A stretch of 64,000 bases of DNA from Diplonema papillatum (lineage: Eukaryota; Euglenozoa; Diplonemea; Diplonemida; Diplonemidae). Position 1 is the first letter of the stretch; every line of letters begins with the position of its first letter. The position numbers and the translations under genes are program-made. The stretch spans positions 186,001 through 250,000 of the forward strand of contig JAPJBO010000196.1 in NCBI GenBank assembly GCA_030068145.1, in the 5' to 3' direction. Shown here one piece after another: positions 22,426-32,268 of the stretch. The notes under the pieces are model-generated. The model was given only the letters and a program-made list of their open reading frames with translations, was not told the origin of the DNA and made no database searches.

Positions 22426-24049
22426 TTGGTGAATTGGGGGGGTACTGTAACAATTGATTAAACACACAGCACTCAGCCAATCCTGATTAGCCGATGCAAC
22501 GTGTCTATTATCGAGCCTTCTTCTGGGGCTAAAGATGCTGATAGCACGATCATCGAATATCGAACAAAAAGAAGCATATTCGTCTGAAAAAAGGATGTAG
22601 CCAGGCAGTGCAGCAGGGGACGAGGAAGTTCGGACTGACTTGTGGAAGCAGGTTGTCGAGTGCATAGGGGCTCGGGTACCCGTTTTCCCGTATTAGCAAC
22701 CTTTGCAATTTAGCGCAGCTAATACTCGAGCCTTTTGGCATTCCCTGCGGGGCAGTTCCAGGCGATAGGGCAAGCGCTTGGCAGACACCCTGTCCTCGAA
22801 GATGTCAAGTTTCTGTTTGTGGGTTCGATCTCCCTGGCGACAACAAGGCGGTTGAAAACGGAGGCTAATCTCACCTTTAGGCACTGCAATGTCACGCATG
22901 CCATTGTCAGACGCTACCGTCTGGCATTGCGCAATTCGTACCGGGGTATTGGCAAGGGGGTTCAGTGGACACTCATCTGTTGGCTCCTCGTTACTGCCCA
23001 CGTAGGTTCCGGGAGGTCTGCTTGGCTGCACGCGGCTTGTGGTGTTGCTTCGTTCTTGAACTTTTTCTTCGGCTTCATGCGGTTCATCGTCCCGGCCTGC
23101 CCCTGGTACACGACTCGTCTCGTCTCCGTAGCTCGTCTATCCTGCTTCACTTCGTGCTTCCATCGAGCCTACTTGCGCTGTCACATTCCGATGGGTAGTG
23201 CGTCTGCGGGAGGAACCTGCCGTTATTGTGGCTGACACACCCTGTCCCTGCGGCCTTCATCGCTGTCTGCTCTCGTGCGGCCACTGTGGGGCATGATTCC
23301 GCCTCGGATCCTCGGTTGTGCTCCTTAGCTGGATCGCTAGCTCGATAAGAAGAGCTGGTGTGTGGGCACAAGCGAATGTGGTTGCGGTTGCGGGCCGGCC
23401 GGCGTGACTGCGAGCAGACAGGCTGCATGCGCGTGGGCCCAATCGCGCCATTCACGCGGTACTCCAAAGGCCTAATCGGGCCGGGCCGGCACATACAGAT
23501 TGCGACCGGGGCCAGCGTCGCACCTCGGTCTCGTCCCTTACAGCCGGAGCACGTGGCTCTCCCCAAGCCTCTGGGAAGGTGGCGGAGCTGGGAAGACGCG
23601 AGAGAAACCCAAAGTAGCGGCGGCCGACCTCTGTCTGCAAGCACGTCTCTGGCAGGGCAGTCGGCACCAAACGGAGCACAGTACCTCTTCCAAAGCAGTC
23701 GGCTGAAGCGGAGCACAGTCAATGGGCATTCAGAGAGTGCAAAGCATGTCTCTTGTAGGGCAGTGGGCAGCGGGCTTTGAGGGAAAGGTCAGCGCGGTAG
23801 CGATGACCAGGAGAACACATACAGATGGGTGGGGAGAGGCCCTGGGACTAAGGCGTGACTACCCCCGTCCCTGTCCCTCCCAGGCCACCCCGAATCTAGC
23901 CTGGCTCCACCACGGTGAAGGCCCACACCTGCGGTTTCCGTCCCCTGTCCTGTGCTTGGCACTTCTTGGGCCAGACAGTGGTCAACATGGTCGCTCATGG
24001 GCCAGCCAGGGGTCCACCAGTGGTCGAACCCAAAATACTAGTGTCAATT

Positions 24050-24142
24050 TCGATCACACTCTACAACGCTCGACTCCACTCTACTACACTCTACTACACT
24101 CGATTACACTCTACTACACTCGATTACACTATATTACACTTC
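24050..24142. repeat. CTCTACTACA/CTCGATTACA tandem array B
   Basis: About nine decamer-like units, TCTACTACAC or TCGATTACAC, immediately upstream (25 bases) of the Cys/His-rich protein gene. Related arrays lie at 22.35 kb and 25.22 kb. Confidence 0.85.
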
Positions 24143-24166
24143 CCGCCGTGCCTCACGGGGTACGAG

Positions 24167-25165
24167 ATGAGGCCAATCTTCCGTGGTGGTACGGAGACGA
24201 TGGAAGTTCTCGAGACGCAGCTGACGACGGCTCGGCACGAGTTCAACGGCGAGGCGTGGGGGATGGACCTTTTCCCGACGTACGGAGGTGGAAGGGCGGA
24301 GCGCGCGGCGAGATGGGCGGTGTTCAACGACGCTACGGAGAAGAAGAAAGGAAAGAAGACGGCAGTCGTCGGAGGGGATCCGTGGTACGTGCCGGAAGGG
24401 GTTCCCCGACACGAAAAGTGGGGTGAGCGGGTGTGCCACGAGCACCAGAAGGTGAAATGCGACGGGTGCAAGCGCCAGGGCAAGTCGGTGGCGTGGTGCT
24501 GTAAGGCCCACCACAAGGAAGACGACGGCCTTGCGGTGAAGTTCTGCGCGCAACACCGCCTGACGCAATGCGCGACGTGCAAGACGATCGCGGAGTGCTG
24601 CCGCAACGGACACCACCGGTGCCTTGATCATGGCATGCCGACGTGTGCGCACTGCAGCCGGCTCGCGGACTTGCGGAGTCGAAGGCCGAAACTGTGCTGT
24701 CGGAAGGGTCACCACCTGGCGGCCGTGGCGAGGAGTTATGAGGAGAAGAGAGGAGAAGAAGCAGCATCGAAGAAGAGGAAGGCGGAGCTGGAGGGCCCCG
24801 CGCCGGCGCCGAGACAGGCGAAGCGTGAGAACGTAGTGTTCATTCTGCGGGAAGCAGCGGAAGGCGAGCGAGAGCCCGCAACATCAACGCCGACATCAGC
24901 AACGAAGGTCGGGAAGACGGCATCAACGCCAGCGAAGAAGCGGCAATCGGACTCCGCGGCGGAGCCGGTACCGAAAAGACGCAAAGGACGCGTCGATGCG
25001 CCACGACCATCGCCCAGGCGCCGAGAAAAAGCAGAAATCGACGCGCAACCGATGAACCTCGACGAGCAATCGAAGAAGAAGCGAAGCACCAAACGCGCGC
25101 CTGAGCGCGACGATCAAGACGAGCTAACGAGGCGAAAGCATGACACTTCACGTGCGAAGAGATAA
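24167..25165 (+). CDS. Cys/His-rich putative zinc-binding nuclear protein, unknown family
   Basis: A 332-residue single-exon protein. Residues about 85-190 form a dense Cys/His cluster: VCHEHQKVKCDGCK, WCCKAHH, FCAQHRLTQCATCK, ECCRNGHHRCLDHG, TCAHCS and LCCRKGHH. This gives two or three alternating C-x-x-H and C-x-x-C modules that look like treble- or cross-brace zinc ligands. The C-terminal 140 residues are Lys/Arg/Pro-rich with candidate nuclear localisation signals (KKRKAELE, PKRRKGR). The frame runs open upstream to 23,915 through the array at 24,050-24,142; the first Met after the array (24,167) is taken as the start. Flanking arrays on both sides suggest a mobile or repeat-associated gene. 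I do not recognise the family. DNA or RNA binding is only an inference. Confidence 0.65.
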   Translation: MRPIFRGGTETMEVLETQLTTARHEFNGEAWGMDLFPTYGGGRAERAARWAVFNDATEKKKGKKTAVVGGDPWYVPEGVPRHEKWGERVCHEHQKVKCDGCKRQGKSVAWCCKAHHKEDDGLAVKFCAQHRLTQCATCKTIAECCRNGHHRCLDHGMPTCAHCSRLADLRSRRPKLCCRKGHHLAAVARSYEEKRGEEAASKKRKAELEGPAPAPRQAKRENVVFILREAAEGEREPATSTPTSATKVGKTASTPAKKRQSDSAAEPVPKRRKGRVDAPRPSPRRREKAEIDAQPMNLDEQSKKKRSTKRAPERDDQDELTRRKHDTSRAKR

Positions 25166-26614
25166 CCGCGCCGTCGGCGATGCAGATTATCGCCACAGAT
25201 TCTTTGCATTCTAACCCAAAATATTACACTCGATTACGCTCGATCAGGGGGTGGGTGAATTGGCTCAATTAAAAGCCGGGTTGGCTCGAATAGAGGCTAT
25301 TCACATTGCATGTTCACAGGACCTCCAGTCTCGAAAAAAAAACAGTGGTTTGGGAAGCTTCCGGGCTCCGGGCACCGGCTGGTGTCAGTCCCTTATTAAC
25401 CACAGAGGAAGTGGGCGTGCTCATGGCCTTCGTGCCAGTTGACGACCGTTTGCGACGTTCCGAGGTGCAGCTCGTCCACCAGGGCGGTGGTCGTCGCGCT
25501 TGTACACTTGGACTCTGTCGTCGGAGGCGGAGCAAGCCAGGCGCTCCTATTGCCGACCGTTTATCGTGACCACGTCGAGAATCCGCCACGGGCCTCTGGG
25601 AAGGGCAGTTGCCCTAGGTGGATGGTCAGTATCCCCCGGAAAAAAAACTGTAGGGACAAAACCTTTACGAAGTGCGGTCCGGACTGCGGATTCTAGGTCA
25701 TTCCGGCACTTGAAAGATGATTCTTTTTCATTGGCTTTCTCTGCAGACCACATCTTTTTCATTGGCTTTCTCTGGAGACCACATTAGAAGCCGTGGGGTT
25801 GCTGCAGTGAAAATGGCCCCAGCCAAGCCCGGACTCCCGGGCTCCGGGCTCCGGGCTGATGACAGCTTTCTTATTAACCAGCCTGGGCGGCTGAAAGTAC
25901 ACCCCAGCGAACTTCTGGACGCGATACGGAGGTGGTCCAGCCCCAGGAATCCAACAGTCTCCAGTTTTGGATGCAGTTTAGCTGACCCACGTCTCTCGCC
26001 GGAGCAGAACGTCTCGAATGTTCGAGGAACAGTCCGAGACTCCGCGGCTGATACTGCCACTTCCACCAGGGATACACTCCTCCCAGAAGGATCGGCAATT
26101 GAACGTGACAAGGACAAGGAGCTCTCGAGACTACGTGCCGTGGTTGAGTGGGCGTTGCCCCCGGCATGGTGAAGGCTTGCACCATTCAACTGCAGCCCCC
26201 CTACATTCAGGAGAGTTCCCTTCGATGTCCCTCACCCAGCCCCAACACAACACCATACCCTCCCTGCGGCCAACACTAATTCGGCTGCGCACCGAGGTGT
26301 CGAAGTCCAACTCGATCTTCGGAGCAGTCGGCCCTGTTGCGGCTCTCAAACATCTCAAGCAAGGCTGCATCCTCGTTTTGTAGCCGCGTTGTGCATAAGG
26401 CGGCATGGGGCCTAGTCAACCTCTCATCGACAAGGCACGGGATTGCCGGGGGTGGGTCCCATGAGCCACAATAAAAGCAAGACCTGCCACTTCGACCACA
26501 CTAAGCCGGCCCCTAGGGGCCCCGAGGAGCTTCCTTGTTGAGGAAACGGCGTTTCCGTAACACCCGTCAACAAAAGGAAATAAAAACGGAACGAATTGAA
26601 ACGTTTCTTCCTAC

Positions 26615-26770
26615 ATACTACAAACAGCCGCCTGACCAACCAGGCTTACAGCGCTGTCCTGTCTGCTACAGTCTGGTTCCACTGATGATGATCTGTCTGA
26701 TGCGTCCGTGACTAAGAAGATCAACCACAGGGCAGGGTGCGGTGCTGGTATAGCACGTCTTGCAATTCTC
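26615..26770. repeat. Dispersed repeat family R1, copy 3
   Basis: Aligns with 63,225-63,385 through AAACAGCCGCCTGACCAACC, GCTGTCCTGTCTGC, TGATGATGATC, GCGTCCGTG and a GTGCGGTG block. Identity is moderate, consistent with an old dispersed repeat of about 150 bases. Confidence 0.55.
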
Positions 26771-27437
26771 AGCAGTAGTTTGCCAGGAGGGTGGAAAGAA
26801 TGTGGTTGGGATAGAGACTACTCATCCACAGATACGACCGCCCGAGAATTGAGGCCACGTTTTCCGTAGCAGTAAAAGAAGTAAACAAAACTACGCATTC
26901 CTTTCCGAGAGACTCTGTCTCGGATTGTGGCTAAGCTGAGCAAGCAGCTCGTAGTCTGAGAATGCCACTCTAGGGTTTGAGTACCGACCCTCTAAAATAT
27001 ATACTTGGTCAAAATGCCCACCACCCCTCGCAAACCTCCCTGGGCCCCGATCTGCGAAGCGATCCAAGAACCGGCAGCAGAGACTGCAGATTGTTCTTAG
27101 AACGACTGGCGCGAAAGAGGTTCGAAAGACCGGTGCTGCAACGTAATCCCACTCCATGTACTGATCGTCCCGAGTGCTCATTGGAGTGCAGAGAATGTGT
27201 GGCGATGGGCTGCAGCGTATGTTAGCCTGCTGATAGACACGATTAGCTGTCCGGTTACCCCATAGTCGCCATCCGATCTCCACAAAGCCCGTTCATTTTC
27301 CACCGGAAAGACAATCCTCCGTACCAGCCGCGTATCACCCCGCCTCATCAGCCCCATCAACACCCCTCAGCATTCGCAGAGTTAAGCAGCAGATCGAAAG
27401 CAACTCTAAGGAACCTAACATACCGAGCATCAATCAA

Positions 27438-27508
27438 GCGATTATCGCCGGAAATACAACACAAAAAAATGCAAAAAAAAAAAAAGCTGACTGCGCGATA
27501 ATCGCCGG
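27438..27508. promoter_or_regulatory. Paired palindromic motif upstream of the EGF-like gene
   Basis: GCGATTATCGCCGG (27,438-27,451) and GCGATAATCGCCGG (27,495-27,508) are near-identical direct copies. The GCGATTATCGC and GCGATAATCGC cores are also reverse complements of each other, so they could form a hairpin or bind a dimeric factor. They lie about 220-290 bases before the start codon. A regulatory role is inference. Confidence 0.3.
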
Positions 27509-27731
27509 AAACACAAAAACAGCGACAAAACACACGGAAAATATAAGAAAGGAAAATAAACTGTGGTCGTTGTAACCAGAACGCCGACCATCGGACGGCC
27601 CCCGTTCGCTCGGAGGTCCAAGAATACACAGATACGAATAACGGAAGGCCCGAAGTCGTGGCAGATGAAGTCGCAGGGTTCAGCGCCGACCGTTGTTGTG
27701 TGACCTGTGAGCTCTGGAAAAATAAAACAAA

Positions 27732-30700
27732 ATGGCAAAGTTTTATTTTCTTCTCCGGTCCGCCGCCATGGCGCTGATTGTGTTGCCGACAACGGCGCTG
27801 GTTCCGTTGGAAGCCGCGGACGAGCTGTCCGGGTGCCAGCCAGGGTACGCCGGGCCGAATTGTACGGACAGGTGCGAGGAGCGCTGCCAGAACGACGGCA
27901 AAAACGACTGCGACGGGACCGTAGACTGGTTCAACACAACCGGAGCCTGCGTGTGTCCCAGCAACTGGACGGGGTTGCTCTGCGAGATCCCTGTCGCCTT
28001 CGGCGACACACCGGAGGAGGCCACCAGCGCCTTCGGGAGCCTACGGGATCGTTTGCTGCTGTTCCTAATCACCACTTTCGTCTCCCTCGCCATCATCTTA
28101 GTAGCCGGCCTCGCTGTGAGTCGCATCGATCCTCGGTTTCGTAGAAGACCCTCTGGCCTCAGTGACGACCAGCCGTTTCCTACGAAACCACCGGTGCGCG
28201 CCTTTTTAGGCCCTCCCGCCGGCCAGGTGAGTCACCCGTTGTCGACTGCGACGATTGTGCCCATGGTCCAAACGTTGTTCACCCCGCCAAAAAGGGAAAG
28301 CTGCGCCGGTCTGCAAGACGACGAGGCCCAAAGGAGCTTGCAGTACACTCTCGAGCTGCCCGTGATGGACGGCAGTGGCAACTGCCCGAACATGGAAGGG
28401 TCCAGGAGCGTTTCGAATAGCCCGTTGGCAGAGGAGAACACGGAAGGTCTGTCGTTGTCAGGTACCGTGTCACCAACTCGCCCGCTGGTTGCAGGACCGT
28501 CGCCAAGGTCTAGTCCGCGAGCGATGCAAGGCCACGGCTCAAGTGCCGGCAACACGCCCCAGTTGCATCCCTTCCTGCCGTGCCTTCCGGCGAGGACCGG
28601 CTCATACAACTCCGACACCAGCAGCGCCATCTTCGGCACTTCTGCCGCGCCTGTAAGAGCCGGCCAACCGTCGCCGATCATTCTTCCGAGAATCCCTGGA
28701 GGCGCTGACTCGTCACATGTGACTCCCACTTCGCAGCCTGTGCCGCAGCATCTACTGAACGGCGCCGCCGCCAGAAGCTGGCTGCTGCCGCCGTCGGCGG
28801 GGAACACAGCAGGCTCCCAGCAACCGTCGAGCCCCGTTTCGTTGAGCCTGCTTGCTTTGCAAACCGCGTCTGTGGGGCCTACAGGGCTCGGGCCCTTAGG
28901 GCCTGGAGGGTACGCTCAGCAATCGGCCACAGCCGCGTCGAGGATAAGCACGAGCGCGCACAGCACGCCCAGTGGAAGGCCGTTGCTGCCTCCGTTAGGC
29001 GACGAGTGCAGGGCAAAGTTCGCATTGCCGCTGGGTCCCAGCGCTCCGTGCGTGGAGGCAAGGGAGCGCAGATCATCAGACGAGGTCGTCGGTAGCAAAG
29101 GTAGCGCCAAGCAGCTGGCTCTGACCCCCACAGCTTCCATCGTAGGAGGGAGCACGTACTCGCCCACCGCGCCTCAGCTGCCTTTGGTACCCGCAGCGCA
29201 GCCAGTCGAACTTCCGTTCATGCTCTCTTTTTCGAATAGCAACAATGGATACAATGCTCTGGACCAGCGACTCCAATCCCCAATTGCTGGCGCAGAGCAC
29301 CAACAGCAGGAGAGCGATTCGCATGCACAGCCGATCGTTTCACAAGCACCACCGGCGCTCTCTCAAATGCAGGAAGGCCATCAACCCTACCACCAACTGT
29401 CAGCACACACCGATGGAGAAACGAACAACGTACCTGCCGACGACACCACCCGACGAGCAAGCCCGTTCACTCATTCCCAGCAGCTCGCTGTCTGCAGCTT
29501 GGCTGCCGGCGTAGCTATCGTCGTAGCAACGGCCGCTGAGCACAACGCGCTGCCTACGAGGCGCGGGTCGCTGCCCCCGCAGGCTCGCCGGAACTCGCTG
29601 CTGGAAAAGATGAAGATACCGCCGCTGACGCCGTCCGACGCCGGCTCGCTGACGTCCCAAAAAAGCAAAGGAAGCGACAACAACCCCGCCCCTCCTCCTC
29701 CTCCTCCACCTCCGCCCTCCAGACGTGACTCGTCGAAGCCGCCTGCACCGCCCCGCAAGTTCAGCGTCAGCCTCGGCGGGCGGTCTGCTTGCGCAACCGT
29801 CGCTTCCGGGGGGGCAGGTCCGGCGGCCATCAAACGAGAGCGACCCTTCTTCCTGCAGCTGGTGGAGCCCCCTCTGGTTGAGTACACCGAAACCGGTTGC
29901 CAGACAGACGAAGACACGTTCGTGAAGTGGGCAGCGTGCAATGCTCGGATCACCGCGAAGGACGTCCGCAGTTTGCTTGCCTCCGCCGACTTGGACGGGA
30001 TGACCGTCCTTACCGCCTTGAACTCAATCGCAAAGCTCAGAGAAGACAGCGCACTGATCCGGCAATCGAGCCGGGCCACCCGAGGCCTGACCAGGTGCAT
30101 CTCCGTCAGAGAAGCCCCGGCGGCAGTGAAGGGAGGCAAGCCCGTAAAACACATACGGTTCCACCCCGAGTACGTCGCTGCGTGCTGCCAAGGGCAGTCG
30201 TCTGTCGGGGCCGCTGCACCCCTCAGCTTCGCTCGGAAAAAGACGGAGCCGGCAGCCCCGCAGAACATCCCCTTCCGCCCCGTGGTGGCAATCACTGCCG
30301 CCTCCCCAACGGCGGCCACAGCACGAAACCCAATCAGCCGCCTGCAAGGCTTGCAAAACCAAGACGAAACCGATTCGCCCCAAAACGCGGCGCGGCGCTT
30401 GGCTGCCTCCGGCAACACGGTCCTCTCCGATGTGACAGAGCCGCCGTCCAACCAAAGTTCGAGCGTGCGTATTTCTAACCCGCAGGATCCCATCACACCA
30501 CCCATCTTAACTCTGACCCACGCCACTTTGGACACCTCCCGAAATGACACGTTCCACACCCACAACCGCGACCACAACACCAACCGCAACGATCACAACC
30601 ACAACCACGACGACGACCAGGACCACAATGACTTCCAAAAGCTGGACCCCAACTACCTTCCCATGCCCAAGAGCGAGTACGACACGGAGCTGGCAGTGTC

Positions 30701-31169
30701 CACCGGCAGTAGTGACGGCACTGCCGTTCAATGCTCGGGCAGGCGTGTCGCCACCGATTGCGGGAGCGATCCTGGGCACACAACCAACGCGCACGGTTCT
30801 CATCACGTCAGCTGTTCGACGCCTAGCATCACACCTGCGACTTTCGAAGCGGCAGACGGTGTCGGTGCCAACCAAGACCCCATCGCCGACTGCCCCAGTC
30901 CTAGAATGTCAGCCCAAACCCTTGGCTCGCAGGGACCGCCTTCGTTCTATTCCGCGGGTGCACACGCAGCCGCTGGCTCAAAGCCGCTAGCTTCTGGCAC
31001 CTCTGGTAGAGTCAACACCTTACCTAGCCTTGTGCCAAACAAAGTGGCCGGCACTGGCGACGACGAGTACGTCTCCCCCCCTCCAACACCCGACAACTCT
31101 GCTAGAATTTCTACCGCTGCGCGAGATGCCCACACCGCAAACGACACGAGGAATTCTATCGCCTTTTGA
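27732..31169 (+). CDS. Single-pass type I membrane protein with EGF-like module and very long cytoplasmic tail
   Basis: A 1,145-residue single-exon protein. A signal peptide covers about residues 1-28. A Cys-rich EGF/laminin-EGF-like module (about 34-86) has CQPGYAGPNC at the start and CVCPSNWTGLLCE at the end. A membrane segment lies at about 104-126 (LLLFLITTFVSLAIILVAGL), followed by Arg-rich stop-transfer residues. The roughly 1,000-residue tail is Ser/Pro/Thr-rich and largely disordered. It contains a run of nine or more Pro (about residue 654), a compact helical segment at about 730-775 (near KWAACNARITAKDVRSLL) and an Asn/His/Asp-rich stretch (about 945-970). No kinase or other catalytic domain is seen. 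It is probably an adhesion or sensing receptor at the cell surface whose tail recruits SH3/WW-type or other partners; ligand and partners are unknown. Confidence 0.8.
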   Translation: MAKFYFLLRSAAMALIVLPTTALVPLEAADELSGCQPGYAGPNCTDRCEERCQNDGKNDCDGTVDWFNTTGACVCPSNWTGLLCEIPVAFGDTPEEATSAFGSLRDRLLLFLITTFVSLAIILVAGLAVSRIDPRFRRRPSGLSDDQPFPTKPPVRAFLGPPAGQVSHPLSTATIVPMVQTLFTPPKRESCAGLQDDEAQRSLQYTLELPVMDGSGNCPNMEGSRSVSNSPLAEENTEGLSLSGTVSPTRPLVAGPSPRSSPRAMQGHGSSAGNTPQLHPFLPCLPARTGSYNSDTSSAIFGTSAAPVRAGQPSPIILPRIPGGADSSHVTPTSQPVPQHLLNGAAARSWLLPPSAGNTAGSQQPSSPVSLSLLALQTASVGPTGLGPLGPGGYAQQSATAASRISTSAHSTPSGRPLLPPLGDECRAKFALPLGPSAPCVEARERRSSDEVVGSKGSAKQLALTPTASIVGGSTYSPTAPQLPLVPAAQPVELPFMLSFSNSNNGYNALDQRLQSPIAGAEHQQQESDSHAQPIVSQAPPALSQMQEGHQPYHQLSAHTDGETNNVPADDTTRRASPFTHSQQLAVCSLAAGVAIVVATAAEHNALPTRRGSLPPQARRNSLLEKMKIPPLTPSDAGSLTSQKSKGSDNNPAPPPPPPPPPSRRDSSKPPAPPRKFSVSLGGRSACATVASGGAGPAAIKRERPFFLQLVEPPLVEYTETGCQTDEDTFVKWAACNARITAKDVRSLLASADLDGMTVLTALNSIAKLREDSALIRQSSRATRGLTRCISVREAPAAVKGGKPVKHIRFHPEYVAACCQGQSSVGAAAPLSFARKKTEPAAPQNIPFRPVVAITAASPTAATARNPISRLQGLQNQDETDSPQNAARRLAASGNTVLSDVTEPPSNQSSSVRISNPQDPITPPILTLTHATLDTSRNDTFHTHNRDHNTNRNDHNHNHDDDQDHNDFQKLDPNYLPMPKSEYDTELAVSTGSSDGTAVQCSGRRVATDCGSDPGHTTNAHGSHHVSCSTPSITPATFEAADGVGANQDPIADCPSPRMSAQTLGSQGPPSFYSAGAHAAAGSKPLASGTSGRVNTLPSLVPNKVAGTGDDEYVSPPPTPDNSARISTAARDAHTANDTRNSIAF

Positions 31170-32268
31170 AGACATTGCTTTAAGGCCGAGCCTGCTTTCT
31201 CGCCGAAAGCAAAACGAAAGTAGCCGCTGCCACTCTACCGCCCGCCTCGCAGAACATCAACGGCTCTGCAAAGTAGCCGAAGCGAGCTGTTGCCGTCATC
31301 GTGCATCGTCAAAACATCGTGAGCCGGTCGCTGTGAAGTGTGCGACTTTCCAACAGTGCGCGGACTTTCGGTTCCTTGGTGTTTTAACTCCGTATGCCAC
31401 ACACTAGTAGGGCTAGTATGCCTCACAACGCAAGCAGCACCAATGAAGCAATGCCACCGAGCGTGAATGCCACCGATTCAAGAGTTGCGAGAGCAACCCA
31501 AACCCCATGCTACTCGCAATGCTGTCGTTCTACAGCTTGCTGAGCTGACAGTCTACAGGAACGTAGGAACGTATGAGGTGAAAAGCAACTGTTTGTAAAC
31601 TGATAGCTTGCCGGAACGTATGAGGTGAGAACATTTGCTAAGCAAATAGACCACGCGTCGATTTTCTGTCGAGCTGAGCAGTACAAAAGCTCTCACTGTC
31701 CCGGCCTTGCTTAAGTCGCTACCTTTCTGCCCATTGCCGTTCAGTTCAGGTCATGTTTTTATTAGTACAATTTACTCATTCAAACAACCGTCTTCGATAC
31801 GTTCTCTCTCGTTTGCTGAGAAGACTGCGAAATCGGACTTCAGTTCGATGCGGCTATCCTTTGTACGCTGTGGCGGGACCTTCAAGGACGAGCTGTACCA
31901 CAACAAAGAGCCTCAGGCTTTTCTGGTTCTGAGTTTGGAACCAGAAGGCAAATACATTGAGCGCCGACAACATATTACGGCCACGCAGGAAGTCGCTGCT
32001 TGCAAAGCACAGTTGCTAAATAAAGAATCGGTGATCTCAAACCACGGGAGACTGACCATCACCGGGACATGCCGGGCAATGACTCGATGCAGCCCAACGG
32101 GAAACGGAGACGATTCTGATAGTGGTTCTTTCGAGTCAGTCAGCGGCCACTGTCTCCTCCAGTATCTGCAACGTTGATGAATTCCAAGTCTTCAAAGCGA
32201 AATACACCAACTTAAAGCACGAAGGCACGAACACATTGAACACTTTAACACATCTCATACCTCCCCTC
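31170..32268. other. Intergenic region
   Basis: No supported gene. A frame at 31,707-32,177 has no recognisable domain. The end of this stretch is probably the MRD1 leader. Confidence 0.55.

Larger units (their letters stand above)
20160..24166. other. Repeat-rich intergenic region
   Basis: No supported gene. It holds the second tRNA-headed SINE-like copy (21,875-22,250), a CGATTACA array at 22,350-22,425 and another at 24,050-24,142. Frames such as 22,735-23,235 have no recognisable domain. Confidence 0.6.
25166..27731. other. Intergenic region
   Basis: No supported gene. The block ACAGATTCTTTGCATTCTAA (25,194-25,213) also occurs near 10,274. Array C of CGATTACA-type repeat is at 25,216-25,262. 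A fragment of the SINE-like body (CATTGCATGTTCA ... CCTCCAGTCTCGAAAA) is at about 25,303-25,337, matching 13,125-13,158. An R1-family copy is at about 26,615-26,770. Confidence 0.6.

Noticed and set aside
22735..23235. 166-codon frame with hydrophobic segments
   Set aside because: No family recognised, no supporting splice or start features, and it lies in repeat-rich DNA.
29471..30589. 372-codon minus-strand frame opposite the EGF-like gene
   Set aside because: Antisense shadow; Ser/Arg/Gly-rich composition follows from the + strand codons.
31707..32177. 156-codon frame upstream of MRD1
   Set aside because: No domain recognised, and its 3' part overlaps the probable MRD1 leader.
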